Origin: Methanomicrobiales archaeon
Lineage (GTDB): Archaea > Halobacteriota > Methanomicrobia > Methanomicrobiales > Methanospirillaceae
Reading direction: 5' to 3'
Length of the DNA: 64,000 nucleotides
Assembly: GCA_012516785.1 (NCBI GenBank)
Contig: JAAYWH010000096.1
Location: 24,001 to 88,000, forward strand
The notes under the pieces were generated by a model. It searched no databases, was not told where the DNA came from, and saw nothing but the letters and a program-made list of their open reading frames with translations. This document shows positions 25,698 to 34,989 of the stretch, piece after piece. Numbering within the stretch: position 1 is the first letter of the stretch; each line of letters starts with the position of its first letter. The position numbers and the translations under genes were made by a program.

Positions 25698-25874
25698 ATG
25701 GACGAAGAGAAAATACGGTCAATTTTCGAGAGAGAGGGGATCGACAAGGAGATTAAATGCCCGGAAGCATTTGCTATTTCTGAAAAATACGGGGTCTCCA
25801 AGACCGACATTGCACGGTTCTGCAACACTCACGGAATAAAAATCCGGGCCTGCCAGCTGGGCTGCTTCAAATGA
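25698..25874 (+). CDS. Small HTH-like protein with C-terminal cysteine pair
   Basis: A 58-residue protein not recognised as a named family. It starts MDEEKIRSIFEREGIDKEI. The middle, CPEAFAISEKYGVSKTDIAR, reads like a helix-turn-helix. The end, GIKIRACQLGCFK, carries CxxxC next to the terminus, plus C21 and C43 further up. The TGA overlaps the moeA ATG (ATGA), so it is translationally coupled to molybdopterin synthesis. The start lies 67 bp from the divergent dtdA start. A DNA-binding or metal-sensing role for moeA control is conceivable but unproven. Confidence 0.7.
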   Translation: MDEEKIRSIFEREGIDKEIKCPEAFAISEKYGVSKTDIARFCNTHGIKIRACQLGCFK

Positions 25875-27076
25875 GCCTTTTTCTGACAACAGTACCAGTT
25901 GAAGAAGCAGTCAACACGGCACGGAGCCTCGCTATCCGCCTGTCCTCGGAAGAGATCCCGCTCAATGCTGCATTCGGCCGCGTTCTTTCTACCGATGTCA
26001 CGGCAGACATTGATATCCCAGGATTCACCCGATCATCGGTCGATGGATACGCTGTCAGATTCCGGGACACCACGGGGGCGTCGGAATCCCTGCCGGCCCT
26101 GTTCAATCTCTCCGGACGTGCTGCAATGGGAACGGAAGGAGTAAAAACACTCCCCTCTGACAGCGTTCTTTATGTCCCGACAGGTGGCCCGGTTCCCGTC
26201 GGGGGAGATGCGGTCGTAATGATTGAATATACCGAATCGATCGGGAACGATGTACTGGTAAAACGGCCGGCTGCACCGGGAGAAAATATCGTCCTTCAGG
26301 GAGAAGATTTCAAAGCAGGTGAGGTGATCCTTTCCCAGGGAACTGTGTTGTCATCCCGACAGATTGCAGCACTTGCTGCGGCCGGCAGGACAACGGTACC
26401 CGTTACAAGAAAACCAAAAGTAGGTGTGATATCAACCGGAAACGAACTGATCCCGGTGGGGGAGATTCCCACCGGGAGTCAGGTGCGGGATATCAACAGC
26501 TGGATGTGCGGGGCATTCCTCCAGTCAGCCGGATGTATCCCCGAATATTTTGGGATTGTAAAGGATGATCGTTCCCTGTTGCAAAAAATCCTCCAAAAGG
26601 CACTCTTGCTCTGTGATGCAGTCATCATCTCAGGAGGCAGCTCGAAGGATGACAGGGACCTCACTGCTGACCTGATCCGGGAATCAGGAGAGGTGCTTAT
26701 TCACGGGATAGCCATCGCTCCGGGCAAACCGACTATTATCGGGAGGTCAGGACAAAAACCCGTGATCGGTCTTCCCGGACATCCGGCATCTGCCTTTGTC
26801 GTTCTCCTGGTGATTGCCAGACCGCTTCTCATGGGAATGACCGGACAGGGTGACCAAGAGATGCTGACGAGGCGTCTGATGCTTGGGGAGAATATCCCTT
26901 CAACACGGGGAAGAGAGGATTATGTCAGGGTACGGATCCTGGAAGGGAAGGTATACCCGGAATTTGGAAAATCCGGCCTTGTCAATACCCTTATCAGGAG
27001 TGCCGGCCTTGTCAGGGTCCCCTCAGGGGTTGAAGGGTTGGAGGAAGGGGAATTGGTGGAGGTGATCCTCTGGTAA
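25871..27076 (+). CDS. moeA: Molybdopterin molybdenumtransferase MoeA (first copy)
   Basis: Inserts molybdate or tungstate into adenylylated molybdopterin, needed for formylmethanofuran and formate dehydrogenases. 401 residues, complete MoeA: N-terminal NAAFGRVLSTDVTADIDIPGF, SSVDGYAVRF, MoaB/Mog-like domain VGVISTGNELIPVGE, VIISGGSSKDDRD, and GKPTIIGRSGQKPVIGLPGHPAS, then the C-terminal beta domain. A second moeA-like gene follows with overlapping ends. Two paralogues are common in archaea and may separate Mo from W use (inference). Confidence 0.95.
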   Translation: MSLFLTTVPVEEAVNTARSLAIRLSSEEIPLNAAFGRVLSTDVTADIDIPGFTRSSVDGYAVRFRDTTGASESLPALFNLSGRAAMGTEGVKTLPSDSVLYVPTGGPVPVGGDAVVMIEYTESIGNDVLVKRPAAPGENIVLQGEDFKAGEVILSQGTVLSSRQIAALAAAGRTTVPVTRKPKVGVISTGNELIPVGEIPTGSQVRDINSWMCGAFLQSAGCIPEYFGIVKDDRSLLQKILQKALLLCDAVIISGGSSKDDRDLTADLIRESGEVLIHGIAIAPGKPTIIGRSGQKPVIGLPGHPASAFVVLLVIARPLLMGMTGQGDQEMLTRRLMLGENIPSTRGREDYVRVRILEGKVYPEFGKSGLVNTLIRSAGLVRVPSGVEGLEEGELVEVILW

Positions 27077-28929
27077 AGCGTTACCTGTCGGTCCTGCCGT
27101 TGCGGGAGGTGCTTGACATCATCTCACAAAAATTTCCTTCCCGTCGAATCTCTTTGGATATCCCTCTTGAAGAATCGGTAGGCAGGATCACTGCCCGCCC
27201 CCTTTTTGCATCCTACTCAGTTCCGGAAGCAGTCCTCGCTGCAATGGATGGTATTGCAGTCAGGAATGAAGATACGTGGGATGCGAGCGAGCAGCGTCCG
27301 GTTACCCTTACGAACTATGCAAGAGTAAACACCGGGAATGTGATCCCACCCATGTACGATGCGGTCGTCATGATAGAGGATGTTACCTTTGAAGGAGATA
27401 CTGCTGTAATCCGGAAAGCGGCTTCATCATGGCAGCATGTCCGTCCTGCCGGGGAGGATATTGCCGAATCGGAGATGATACTTCCCTCTTCACACCAGAT
27501 CCGGCCCCATGAGATTGGAGCTCTGGCAGCGTACGGGATATCTGAGGTTCCAGTCCTCACTGCCAGGGTGGGACTGATCCCTACGGGAAGTGAACTGGTG
27601 AGATCAGGGACAAGGCCTGCCCCGGGACAGGTCGTAGAGAGCAATACCGTGATGGCTGCGGCGTGGATCAGGTCTCTTGGTGCCGAATGCAGGCGATATC
27701 CGGTTACCCCTGATAAGCCTGAGATCATCTCTGAAAGGGTTTGCCATGCTGTTGCGGAAAATGATATTGTGATAATTTCAGCCGGGTCCTCAGCGGGAAC
27801 AAGGGATTATACCGCCGATGTTATTTCCAGTATGGGAGAGGTGCTTGTGCATGGGATTGCAATAAAACCCGGTAAACCCGCTATCATCGGAGCGATCGAT
27901 GGAAAACCGGTCATCGGGATGCCTGGCTATCCCCTCTCTGCCCTGACGGTAATCCGTGAAGTCATGATACCCCTCCTGCGACAGTACGGGCTCTCTTCGC
28001 CTTACACAGAAGATATTCAGGCCGACCTTGCTCTCAGTCTCCATTCAGATATCGGAACCTGTGAATATGTCCTGCTTGCAATAGGCCGGATTAAAGAACG
28101 CTGTATCGCAATCCCTCTCTCGCGAGGTTCAGGCGTCCAGATGAGCGGTGTGAGGGCACACGCATTTCTCCGCATTCCCCCCGATAAGGAAGGGTATGAG
28201 GCAGGAGAATCGGTAAAGGTCACCCTTATGATCCCGGAATCAGATGCGAACAAAACGCTTCTTATCTCCGGAAGCCATGATCCGGTGCTCGATCACCTGC
28301 TTGAGCTGACCCAACAGAAGGGCGTCATGCTGCACTCCTCCCATACCGGCAGTATGGGAGGAATCCTGGCGTTGAAGAGGGGCAGTTGCCATGCAGCGCC
28401 GATGCACCTTCTCCATTCTTCCGGTGAATACAACCTTCCTTATCTGAGGCAATACCTGCCTGGAGAAGACATCACCCTTGTCTGTGTTGCGGGGCGCGAA
28501 CAAGGAATCGCTTCCCGCGACGGGCTTACCCTCTCCGACCTCTCCACCCATACCTTTGTAAACCGGCAGAAAGGTTCAGGGACCCGTATGCTCCTTGATC
28601 ATGAACTGGGAAAACAGGGGATTGATCCCGGATCGATTCGGGGTTATGAACGAGAACTTACCACGCATATCGGGGTTGCCCTTGCGGTCAGGCAGGGGGA
28701 GGCTGACGCCGGCCTGTGCGTGTATTCTGCCGCCCGTGCTCTTGGCCTCTCCTTCGTTCCTATCGGAAAAGAGCGGTACGAGCTTGCTATCAGGACTGAC
28801 GATATGACTGATCCAAGGATAAGGACACTTCACGAGGCCATCAGGTCTGAACACTTCAGGGAGACACTCAGAGATCTTGGAGGGTACGATTCTTCCTGTA
28901 CAGGGCAGCTGCGGAGCACGCTTCCCTGA
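27070..28929 (+). CDS. moeA: MoeA fused to a periplasmic-binding-like (PBP) domain (probable CTG start)
   Basis: Second MoeA with a C-terminal extension, 619 residues. Residues 1-400 are MoeA (VPEAVLAAMDGIAVRNEDTW, LIPTGSELVRSGTRP, IISAGSSAGTRDYT, GKPVIGMPGYPLSA). Residues about 410-619 are a PBP-type ligand domain: TLLISGSHDPVLDHLLELTQ, VNRQKGSGTRMLLDHELGK, AVRQGEADAGLCVYSAA, as in ModE/LysR-like molybdate or oxyanion sensors. The family N terminus VKRYLSVLPLREVL lies upstream of the first canonical start (TTG 27100). CTG at 27070 with GGAGGTGAT directly before it fits best. Overlaps moeA by 7 bp. Confidence 0.92.
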   Translation: MVKRYLSVLPLREVLDIISQKFPSRRISLDIPLEESVGRITARPLFASYSVPEAVLAAMDGIAVRNEDTWDASEQRPVTLTNYARVNTGNVIPPMYDAVVMIEDVTFEGDTAVIRKAASSWQHVRPAGEDIAESEMILPSSHQIRPHEIGALAAYGISEVPVLTARVGLIPTGSELVRSGTRPAPGQVVESNTVMAAAWIRSLGAECRRYPVTPDKPEIISERVCHAVAENDIVIISAGSSAGTRDYTADVISSMGEVLVHGIAIKPGKPAIIGAIDGKPVIGMPGYPLSALTVIREVMIPLLRQYGLSSPYTEDIQADLALSLHSDIGTCEYVLLAIGRIKERCIAIPLSRGSGVQMSGVRAHAFLRIPPDKEGYEAGESVKVTLMIPESDANKTLLISGSHDPVLDHLLELTQQKGVMLHSSHTGSMGGILALKRGSCHAAPMHLLHSSGEYNLPYLRQYLPGEDITLVCVAGREQGIASRDGLTLSDLSTHTFVNRQKGSGTRMLLDHELGKQGIDPGSIRGYERELTTHIGVALAVRQGEADAGLCVYSAARALGLSFVPIGKERYELAIRTDDMTDPRIRTLHEAIRSEHFRETLRDLGGYDSSCTGQLRSTLP

Positions 28930-29344
28930 CTGCCTCTTCGGGGGTGCCGCAGCTGATCACCCCCGGTATCTCCCAGGTGTGGTATCCGGCAACGGTGATA
29001 CCCATCTTCAATGCTGCAGCGATCTCTGAAAGTGTTCCGTATCTGCCTCCTATGGCAACCACAGCGTCAGATGACTGGATCAGGACCATGTTTCTTGCAT
29101 GGCCAAGGCCGGATCTGACTATAAATGACAGATGGGGATTCTCTCCGACATTACCAGGAATAATCCCGACAGTGGTTCCGGATTCTTCCCTTGCGCCCCG
29201 GCAGGCTGCCTCCATAACCCCCGAAAGACCCCCGCAGATCAGGATCGCTCCCTTCCGGGCGATGCAGCGCCCGACCCGTTCGGCAGCAACTGCCTCACCC
29301 GGACTGCATGATCCAGGTCCGATTACGGCAATCTGGACTGGCAT
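28868..29344 (-). CDS. TIGR00725-type LOG-like Rossmann protein
   Basis: A 158-residue protein related to the lysine-decarboxylase-like/LOG nucleotide-processing family. Visible: MPVQIAVIGPGSCSPGEA, the GAILICGGLSGVMEAACRGA segment with the usual GGxxGxMEA, GIIPG, and VVAIGGRYGTLSEIAAAL, the family equivalent of PGGxGTxxE. Here GG-RYGT replaces PGG-xGT, as is normal for the TIGR00725 subgroup. The substrate is unknown. Its 3' end overlaps the end of the moeA fusion gene by 62 bp on the opposite strand. Confidence 0.82.
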   Translation of the reverse strand: MPVQIAVIGPGSCSPGEAVAAERVGRCIARKGAILICGGLSGVMEAACRGAREESGTTVGIIPGNVGENPHLSFIVRSGLGHARNMVLIQSSDAVVAIGGRYGTLSEIAAALKMGITVAGYHTWEIPGVISCGTPEEAVREACSAAALYRKNRTLQDL

Positions 29345-29379
29345 ATGGCCCTTTTGCCGCTTGTCAGGGAAGTCACCGG

Positions 29380-30816
29380 TTATGGTAATCCCCCCTTCGG
29401 ATTGATGACAAGGAGTTTTTCCTCGGTCATCTCCCTGATCGTGTAGCGGGGACCTTCTTTCCCGGTCCCGGATGCCTTGATACCCCCGTAGGGCATCTGG
29501 TCAACCCTGAAGGTGGGGATATCATTCACGATTACACCCCCGACTTCTGCCTCATCAAAGGCCTGGAGAATGAAGGGGAAATGATTGGTGAATACTCCCA
29601 TCTGAAGACCAAATTTACTCATATTGACTTCAGAGAGGGCTTCTTCGAACCGTGTATACTGGTGAAGGGTGATTACCGGAGCAAAGATCTCTTCGCAGTT
29701 GACCTGCATCGTGGGGGTAGTAGCGGCAAGCACGGACGGGGAGAAGAGAGCCCCTTTCCTTGTTCCGCCGTATAAAAGTGTTGCCCCTTCCTTCACTGCC
29801 TCCTGAACCAGGGTCTCCGCTCTGATTGCAGATTCGGTTGATATCAAAGGACCCACGTCTGTATCCGCATCTCTCGGGTCGCCTGTTTTCAGCGCAGCGA
29901 TCCGGTCAAGGATCATTGCCACCGCACTCCGGTAGATAGACTGCTCGATATAGACTCTCTGGACCGATATGCAGACCTGCCCGGCATTGGTAAATCCCCC
30001 GCTTACGATACGGGACACGGCATAGGGCAATTGCGCGTCGGAATGAACGATGACCGCTGCATTTCCTCCGAGTTCGAGAAGGACCTTCTTTCTTCCTGCA
30101 ATCTCCTTCAGGTGCCAGCCCACCTCAGGGCTGCCAGTGAAGGTGAGGAGCGCGATGCGGGGATCGCGGACCATTGCTTCTGCCTTTGCCGCTGAACAGG
30201 GGACAACACTCAGCATATCCGGGGGAAGGCCAGCCTTTAGTGCAAGCCTCCCAAGCATCAGCGAAGAGACCGGCGTCACCGAAGCCGGCTTCAGCACCAG
30301 GGGTGTTCCCGATGCGATGGCAGGCCCGATCTTATGGCACGCAAGGTTCAGCGGATAATTGAACGGGATGATAGCCAATGCAGGGCCGAGAGAGACGCGC
30401 CTTGTGATCCCGAATCTCCCCTCCGTATCAGGGGTCCAATCGAGAGGAAGGAATTCCCCATTGATCCTTTTCGCCTCTTCTGCCGATATGCGGAGTGTGA
30501 TGCACGCCCTTGCCACTTCCTGTTCTGCAACCTGACGGGTCTTCCCTCCTTCAAGGGTCAGGATCTTCACGAATTCAGGGGTGTTACTCTTCACGAGGTC
30601 AGCAAGTTCCGACAGGATACGGCTGCGTTCTCCCGAAGGGAGAGTTCGTGCAACCCGGACCGATCCTGCAGCGCAGGAGATCGCATCCCGGCAATCCTGT
30701 TCAACACCCTGGTGAACTTTCGCGAAAGGTTCTCCCGTGTAGGGGAAACAGATCTCTAGGGGGTCGATGGCACCGATCCGCCACTCCCCACCGATAAGAA
30801 ACGGATATTCATCCAT
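29380..30816 (-). CDS. Aldehyde dehydrogenase (lactaldehyde / GAPN-like)
   Basis: NAD(P)-dependent aldehyde dehydrogenase, 478 residues from the ATG at 30816 (GGAGT just upstream). Motifs: IIPFNYPLNLACHKIGPAIA, GSPEVGWHL, the general base in LELGGNAAV (E248), and the catalytic cysteine in GQVCISVQR (C282). Closest in style to the methanogen lactaldehyde dehydrogenase (CofA, proposed for coenzyme F420 side-chain lactate), but GAPN-type enzymes look similar. The substrate is therefore open. Divergent from ileS across 127 bp. The longer reading frame upstream of 30816 has no family match. Confidence 0.85.
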   Translation of the reverse strand: MDEYPFLIGGEWRIGAIDPLEICFPYTGEPFAKVHQGVEQDCRDAISCAAGSVRVARTLPSGERSRILSELADLVKSNTPEFVKILTLEGGKTRQVAEQEVARACITLRISAEEAKRINGEFLPLDWTPDTEGRFGITRRVSLGPALAIIPFNYPLNLACHKIGPAIASGTPLVLKPASVTPVSSLMLGRLALKAGLPPDMLSVVPCSAAKAEAMVRDPRIALLTFTGSPEVGWHLKEIAGRKKVLLELGGNAAVIVHSDAQLPYAVSRIVSGGFTNAGQVCISVQRVYIEQSIYRSAVAMILDRIAALKTGDPRDADTDVGPLISTESAIRAETLVQEAVKEGATLLYGGTRKGALFSPSVLAATTPTMQVNCEEIFAPVITLHQYTRFEEALSEVNMSKFGLQMGVFTNHFPFILQAFDEAEVGGVIVNDIPTFRVDQMPYGGIKASGTGKEGPRYTIREMTEEKLLVINPKGGLP

Positions 30817-30943
30817 CCCGGTACTCCTAACAGCGCTGCACATCTTTGAAGAAAATACTTTGTGGTCGCGGGGACAATATCTCTGGAATATACGCGCAGG
30901 CAGAGGTTGTCGCGGGTTTGTTACAAGCGTTCGGGGGATCCCG

Positions 30944-33900
30944 TTGAAGGAAGTCACCAGCAGTTACCATGCAAACGAGATTGAGGAATCGATCCGCCAG
31001 TTCTGGCTGGAAGAGGCGATCGTTGAAAAGACACGAGAACTCCACCTTTCAGACCCTGACTTTTTCTTTGTAGACGGGCCTCCCTATACGACGGGTAACA
31101 TTCACCTCGGCACGGCCTGGAACAAGATCATCAAGGACAGCATTCTCCGCTATACCAGGATGACCGGGAGAAATGTTATTGCACGCGCCGGTTATGACAT
31201 GCACGGGCTTCCTATCGAGGTGAGAGTCGAGCAGCAACTCGGATTTGTCTCAAAAAAAGATATCGAGCAATTCGGAATCGGGAACTTTATCGAGAAATGC
31301 CGGACTTTTGCCGCTGCCAACATGGAAGTGATGAGCAGGCAGTTCGAAGCGCTTGGCATCTGGCTTGATTTTGCCGATCCCTACCAGACAATGAAGCCGG
31401 AATATATCGAGGCTGCATGGTGGACACTTGCCCGCGCTGACGAAGAGGGGATGCTCGAACGGGGTCACCGGGTGGTCAACTGGTGTCCACGGTGTGCCAC
31501 CGCTATTGCTGACTCTGAAGTCGATTACGCCGATGTCACCGATCCATCGATCTATGTCAAGTTTCCCCTGACAGGAAAGGACCATGAGTACCTTGTCATC
31601 TGGACGACCACCCCCTGGACTCTTCCTGCGAATGTGGCGGTCGCAGTCCACCCCGACATCGTGTACGCCCGTGTCGAGGCGGTCAGGGACGGAGCAAAGG
31701 AGATTCTCTGGATGGCTGAGGATCTTGTCGAATCAGTGCTCCGGAAGGGCAGATATCAGGACTACCGGCTGATCGAAAAGATCAACGGTGTCGAACTGAC
31801 GGAACTGACCTATTCGTCCCCAATTGAAGATACGGTGACTCTCCAACGCACTATCGCGCACCGGGTTGTCACGGCTGATTTCGTCACTCTTGAAAATACC
31901 GGGATGGTGCACATTGCACCAGGACATGGATGGGATGACTACCTCCTCGGATGTCGTGAGGATCTGCCAATCATCTGTCCTGTCGATGCCTCAGGGCGTT
32001 TTACACGCGAAGCAGGGACTCTGGAAGGGATGTTCATCAAGGAGGCAGATCCTGTTGTCCTCCATGATCTCGGCCATCATCTCCTTGCCAGGGAGTCCGT
32101 GACCCACCGTTATGGACACTGCTGGAGGTGCAAAACCCCAATCATCTTCCGTGCCACCGAACAGTGGTTCCTGAAAGCATCCGCAATAAGGGACCGGATG
32201 CTCGACGAGGTCGAAAAAGTTCTCTGGTACCCTGAATGGGCAGGGAGTGCACGCTTTTATGACTGGATCAAGGAAGCCCGTGACTGGTGTATTTCTCGAC
32301 AGCGGTACTGGGGCATCCCCATCCCGATATGGGAATGCAAATCCTGCGGGACACACCGGGTATTTGGCACTTTCAGTGAGCTCGAAGAGGCAAGCGGGAG
32401 ATCCATCACTGATCCTCATCGTCCTTTTGTCGATGAGATCGCGGTCTCATGTAAATGCGGCGGAGAAATGCGCAGGGTCGAGGACATCTTTGACGTATGG
32501 TTTGATTCGGCAGTCGCTTCGTGGGCTACCCTCAGGTTTCCGGGAGAGAGAGAGGCATTTGAACGCCTGTGGCCGGCCGATTTTATCACCGAGGGGCAGG
32601 ATCAGACCAGGGGATGGTTCTACTCCCAGCTTGGCGCCAGTACCATTGCATTCGGATGCTCCCCCTATCGGAGTGTGCTGATGCATGGTTTCGCCCTGGA
32701 TGCTGAAGGCAGGAAGATGAGTAAAAGCCTCGGAAATGTCGTTACCCCTGACGAGGTGGTGACGACACAAGGGGTTGATGTTTTGCGTCTGTACGTACTC
32801 TCTTCAAGTGCTCCATGGGACGATCTCAAGTTCAACTGGGAGGGGGTAAAGACGGTGAACCGGGCGATCAACATCTACTGGAATGTCTACCGGTTCCCCC
32901 TTCCCTATATGATCCTTGACCATTATGAACCATATACCACCGCAGACGGGACATGGGATGATGATGCTCTCCGTTCAGGGCTGGGTTCCATGGCGCCCGA
33001 GGATCGGTGGATAATCTCCCGGATCAATTCCTGTGCTCTTATCGTCAGCAAAGCTATGATGGAGCGTCAGCTCCACCGGGCTACCCGGGCACTCATCCAG
33101 TTCATCCTTGAAGACCTTTCCCGGTGGTATGTCCAGCTGGTAAGGCCCAGAATGTGGCTTGAGGGAACCTCTGAGGTAAAGGCTACAGCCTACGAGACGA
33201 TGTACTATGTAATCCGGCGACTTTGCGGGCTCCTTTCACCATTTATTCCCCATATCACCGAGATGATGTACCAGAATATCCGGACATTGTCAGATCCACC
33301 GAGCATTCACATGACCGACTGGTGGGGGGGAGACGAGAGCCTCGTTGACACCGTGATAGAACATTCAATGGATATCGTTCGTTCTTTTGATGAGGCATCG
33401 GCCAATGCACGGCAGGCAGGGAAGAGAAAACTACGCTGGCCGGTCTCCGAGATCGTGGTCGTTACCGATGATGACGATGTCATCGCAGCTCTTGAATCAC
33501 TCTCATCAATCTGCAAAGATCGGGCAAATGCACGGGCTGTCCGCGTAGTCCGTGGAACATATGACCGGATCGGATGGAAGGCCGAACCAGTGATGAAAGC
33601 CCTTGGCCCGGCATTTGGAAAGAATGCCCCGATAGTGCGCGAACTGATAAGGTCCGCAGATGCCGCTGCCCTGAAGTCACCCCTTGACAAGGGTGAAACG
33701 GTGACCCTTGCTGGAAGCGACGGGGTGTACCCGATCCAGCCCGGCTATGTCGCCTTTCTAGAAGAACTTCCCCCCAATCTCTTTCAGGCGCCTATGGAAC
33801 GGGGAACAGTCTATGTGGATGTCACCCTCACGCCTGACCTTGAAGCAGAAGGGTATGCCCGCGAAGTGATCCGGCGAATTCAGGAGATGCGGCGGCAAAG

Positions 33901-34162
33901 GGATCTGAATGTCGAGGATTACATCACGGCAGGCATTGTCATAGATGATGAACGAGTATGCTCACTTCTCCAGGGAAGATGGGAAGACGTAATCCAGGAG
34001 GAGGTACGTGCGGGATCGATCAGGATCTCCCCAGGATCCTCGTTCTCCATGAATGGATCATTTGAACTCGAAAGAGACTGGGACATCGAAGGTATCCAGG
34101 CAGTGATCGGCATATCAAAGTTCACGGATCAAACCGGAAAGAAACAGACGGCCTTCAGGTGA
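30944..34162 (+). CDS. ileS: Isoleucyl-tRNA synthetase
   Basis: Class I synthetase charging tRNA-Ile, 1072 residues. HIGH-type motif GNIHLGT (H54), editing domain with WTTTPWTLPANVAV, and KMSKS at about 591-595 (GRKMSKSLGN). The C-terminal anticodon and zinc-region end is present. The start is placed at TTG 30944 (MKEVTSSYHANEIEE, as in other methanogens), behind GGGGGATC. The frame is open for another 177 bp upstream, but that part encodes non-family sequence over the divergent gene's start. Its last 48 bp overlap the convergent Thg1-like gene. Confidence 0.96.
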   Translation: MKEVTSSYHANEIEESIRQFWLEEAIVEKTRELHLSDPDFFFVDGPPYTTGNIHLGTAWNKIIKDSILRYTRMTGRNVIARAGYDMHGLPIEVRVEQQLGFVSKKDIEQFGIGNFIEKCRTFAAANMEVMSRQFEALGIWLDFADPYQTMKPEYIEAAWWTLARADEEGMLERGHRVVNWCPRCATAIADSEVDYADVTDPSIYVKFPLTGKDHEYLVIWTTTPWTLPANVAVAVHPDIVYARVEAVRDGAKEILWMAEDLVESVLRKGRYQDYRLIEKINGVELTELTYSSPIEDTVTLQRTIAHRVVTADFVTLENTGMVHIAPGHGWDDYLLGCREDLPIICPVDASGRFTREAGTLEGMFIKEADPVVLHDLGHHLLARESVTHRYGHCWRCKTPIIFRATEQWFLKASAIRDRMLDEVEKVLWYPEWAGSARFYDWIKEARDWCISRQRYWGIPIPIWECKSCGTHRVFGTFSELEEASGRSITDPHRPFVDEIAVSCKCGGEMRRVEDIFDVWFDSAVASWATLRFPGEREAFERLWPADFITEGQDQTRGWFYSQLGASTIAFGCSPYRSVLMHGFALDAEGRKMSKSLGNVVTPDEVVTTQGVDVLRLYVLSSSAPWDDLKFNWEGVKTVNRAINIYWNVYRFPLPYMILDHYEPYTTADGTWDDDALRSGLGSMAPEDRWIISRINSCALIVSKAMMERQLHRATRALIQFILEDLSRWYVQLVRPRMWLEGTSEVKATAYETMYYVIRRLCGLLSPFIPHITEMMYQNIRTLSDPPSIHMTDWWGGDESLVDTVIEHSMDIVRSFDEASANARQAGKRKLRWPVSEIVVVTDDDDVIAALESLSSICKDRANARAVRVVRGTYDRIGWKAEPVMKALGPAFGKNAPIVRELIRSADAAALKSPLDKGETVTLAGSDGVYPIQPGYVAFLEELPPNLFQAPMERGTVYVDVTLTPDLEAEGYAREVIRRIQEMRRQRDLNVEDYITAGIVIDDERVCSLLQGRWEDVIQEEVRAGSIRISPGSSFSMNGSFELERDWDIEGIQAVIGISKFTDQTGKKQTAFR

Positions 34163-34888
34163 GGAGAAGACTGGCGGTTCAGAGATACACTTGACTGAGG
34201 TACGGATAGTTTTTACCATCTTTTTTTCGACCGGGTTGAACCCTTCAATCTCTTTTGCAGTCTTGTAAACGAAAATGCCACGCCGTTGCCATGCCGGGGT
34301 TTTCGCGAGATTGAGTCCCCGTGAGAACATCATCTCATGCAGTTCAGAAGAGGAAAGGCCCTTTAACAGCTGGGCGGCCTCATGGGAATCTTTTCCCTCT
34401 CCAACCAGGGTCTGATAACAGTATGAGTTGCTATGATTCCTCCATGCCTCTGCCTGCCGGTCGATGAGATACTGGAGAGCATAGTGGGGGCTTACCTGGA
34501 TGATCCGGGCATCAAACGCAACAGGAAACGGGGATGACATCTCGATTGTCAGGGCACTTGCAGCATAGGATGCGGTTATCGAGTCGATCTTCTCCACTCT
34601 GCCTGAGTAAGGAACATGTGAAAAATAGAGGTTTATCTCATCAGAAAAGGTAAAAGCGAGATCCGGGGAGAGTCCACTGGAGGTGATAAGCTGTTCGCTG
34701 ACACGGGCCATAGCCCGGGCAAATCGGTCGTCGAAAGGCCGCATCAGTCCCCACTCTTCTGCTACCCGGTGAAATCCCCGTCCGTCAAGACGCACAAATA
34801 CAGGAGGTACAGAAAGCAGGTTGCTGAATATTTCGCGCCTTTTCATATCATGAATCCCGTATTCGATAAAATTCTTCCATCCGGGCAC
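34115..34888 (-). CDS. tRNA-His guanylyltransferase-like protein (Thg1/TLP family)
   Basis: A 3'-5' nucleotide-adding polymerase family member, 257 residues. The palm-like catalytic start PPVFVRLDGRGFHRVAE carries the first metal aspartate. FTFSDEINLYF supplies the second acidic pair. LLKGLSSSELHEMMFSRGLN is a later family segment. The eukaryotic Thg1 HINNLYNT motif is here HSNSYCYQ, so this is more like the archaeal/bacterial TLPs that repair tRNA 5' ends. Either 34888 or ATG 34846 (MKRREIFSN) may be the start. Converges on ileS with a 48-bp overlap. Confidence 0.85.
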   Translation of the reverse strand: MPGWKNFIEYGIHDMKRREIFSNLLSVPPVFVRLDGRGFHRVAEEWGLMRPFDDRFARAMARVSEQLITSSGLSPDLAFTFSDEINLYFSHVPYSGRVEKIDSITASYAASALTIEMSSPFPVAFDARIIQVSPHYALQYLIDRQAEAWRNHSNSYCYQTLVGEGKDSHEAAQLLKGLSSSELHEMMFSRGLNLAKTPAWQRRGIFVYKTAKEIEGFNPVEKKMVKTIRTSVKCISEPPVFSSPEGRLFLSGLIREL

Positions 34889-34989
34889 TTGCTGGCACTC
34901 TCATACGTGGGACCATTCAGCAGGAAAGCATCCCAGAAAAACCGGACAGGATTCTCCCGGAAGGGGAGGATCCGAATCCTGGCTGGTTA

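Noticed and set aside
30767-30943. N-terminal extension of ileS
   Set aside because: Open frame but encodes non-family residues over the divergent aldehyde dehydrogenase start; the TTG at 30944 gives the family N terminus.
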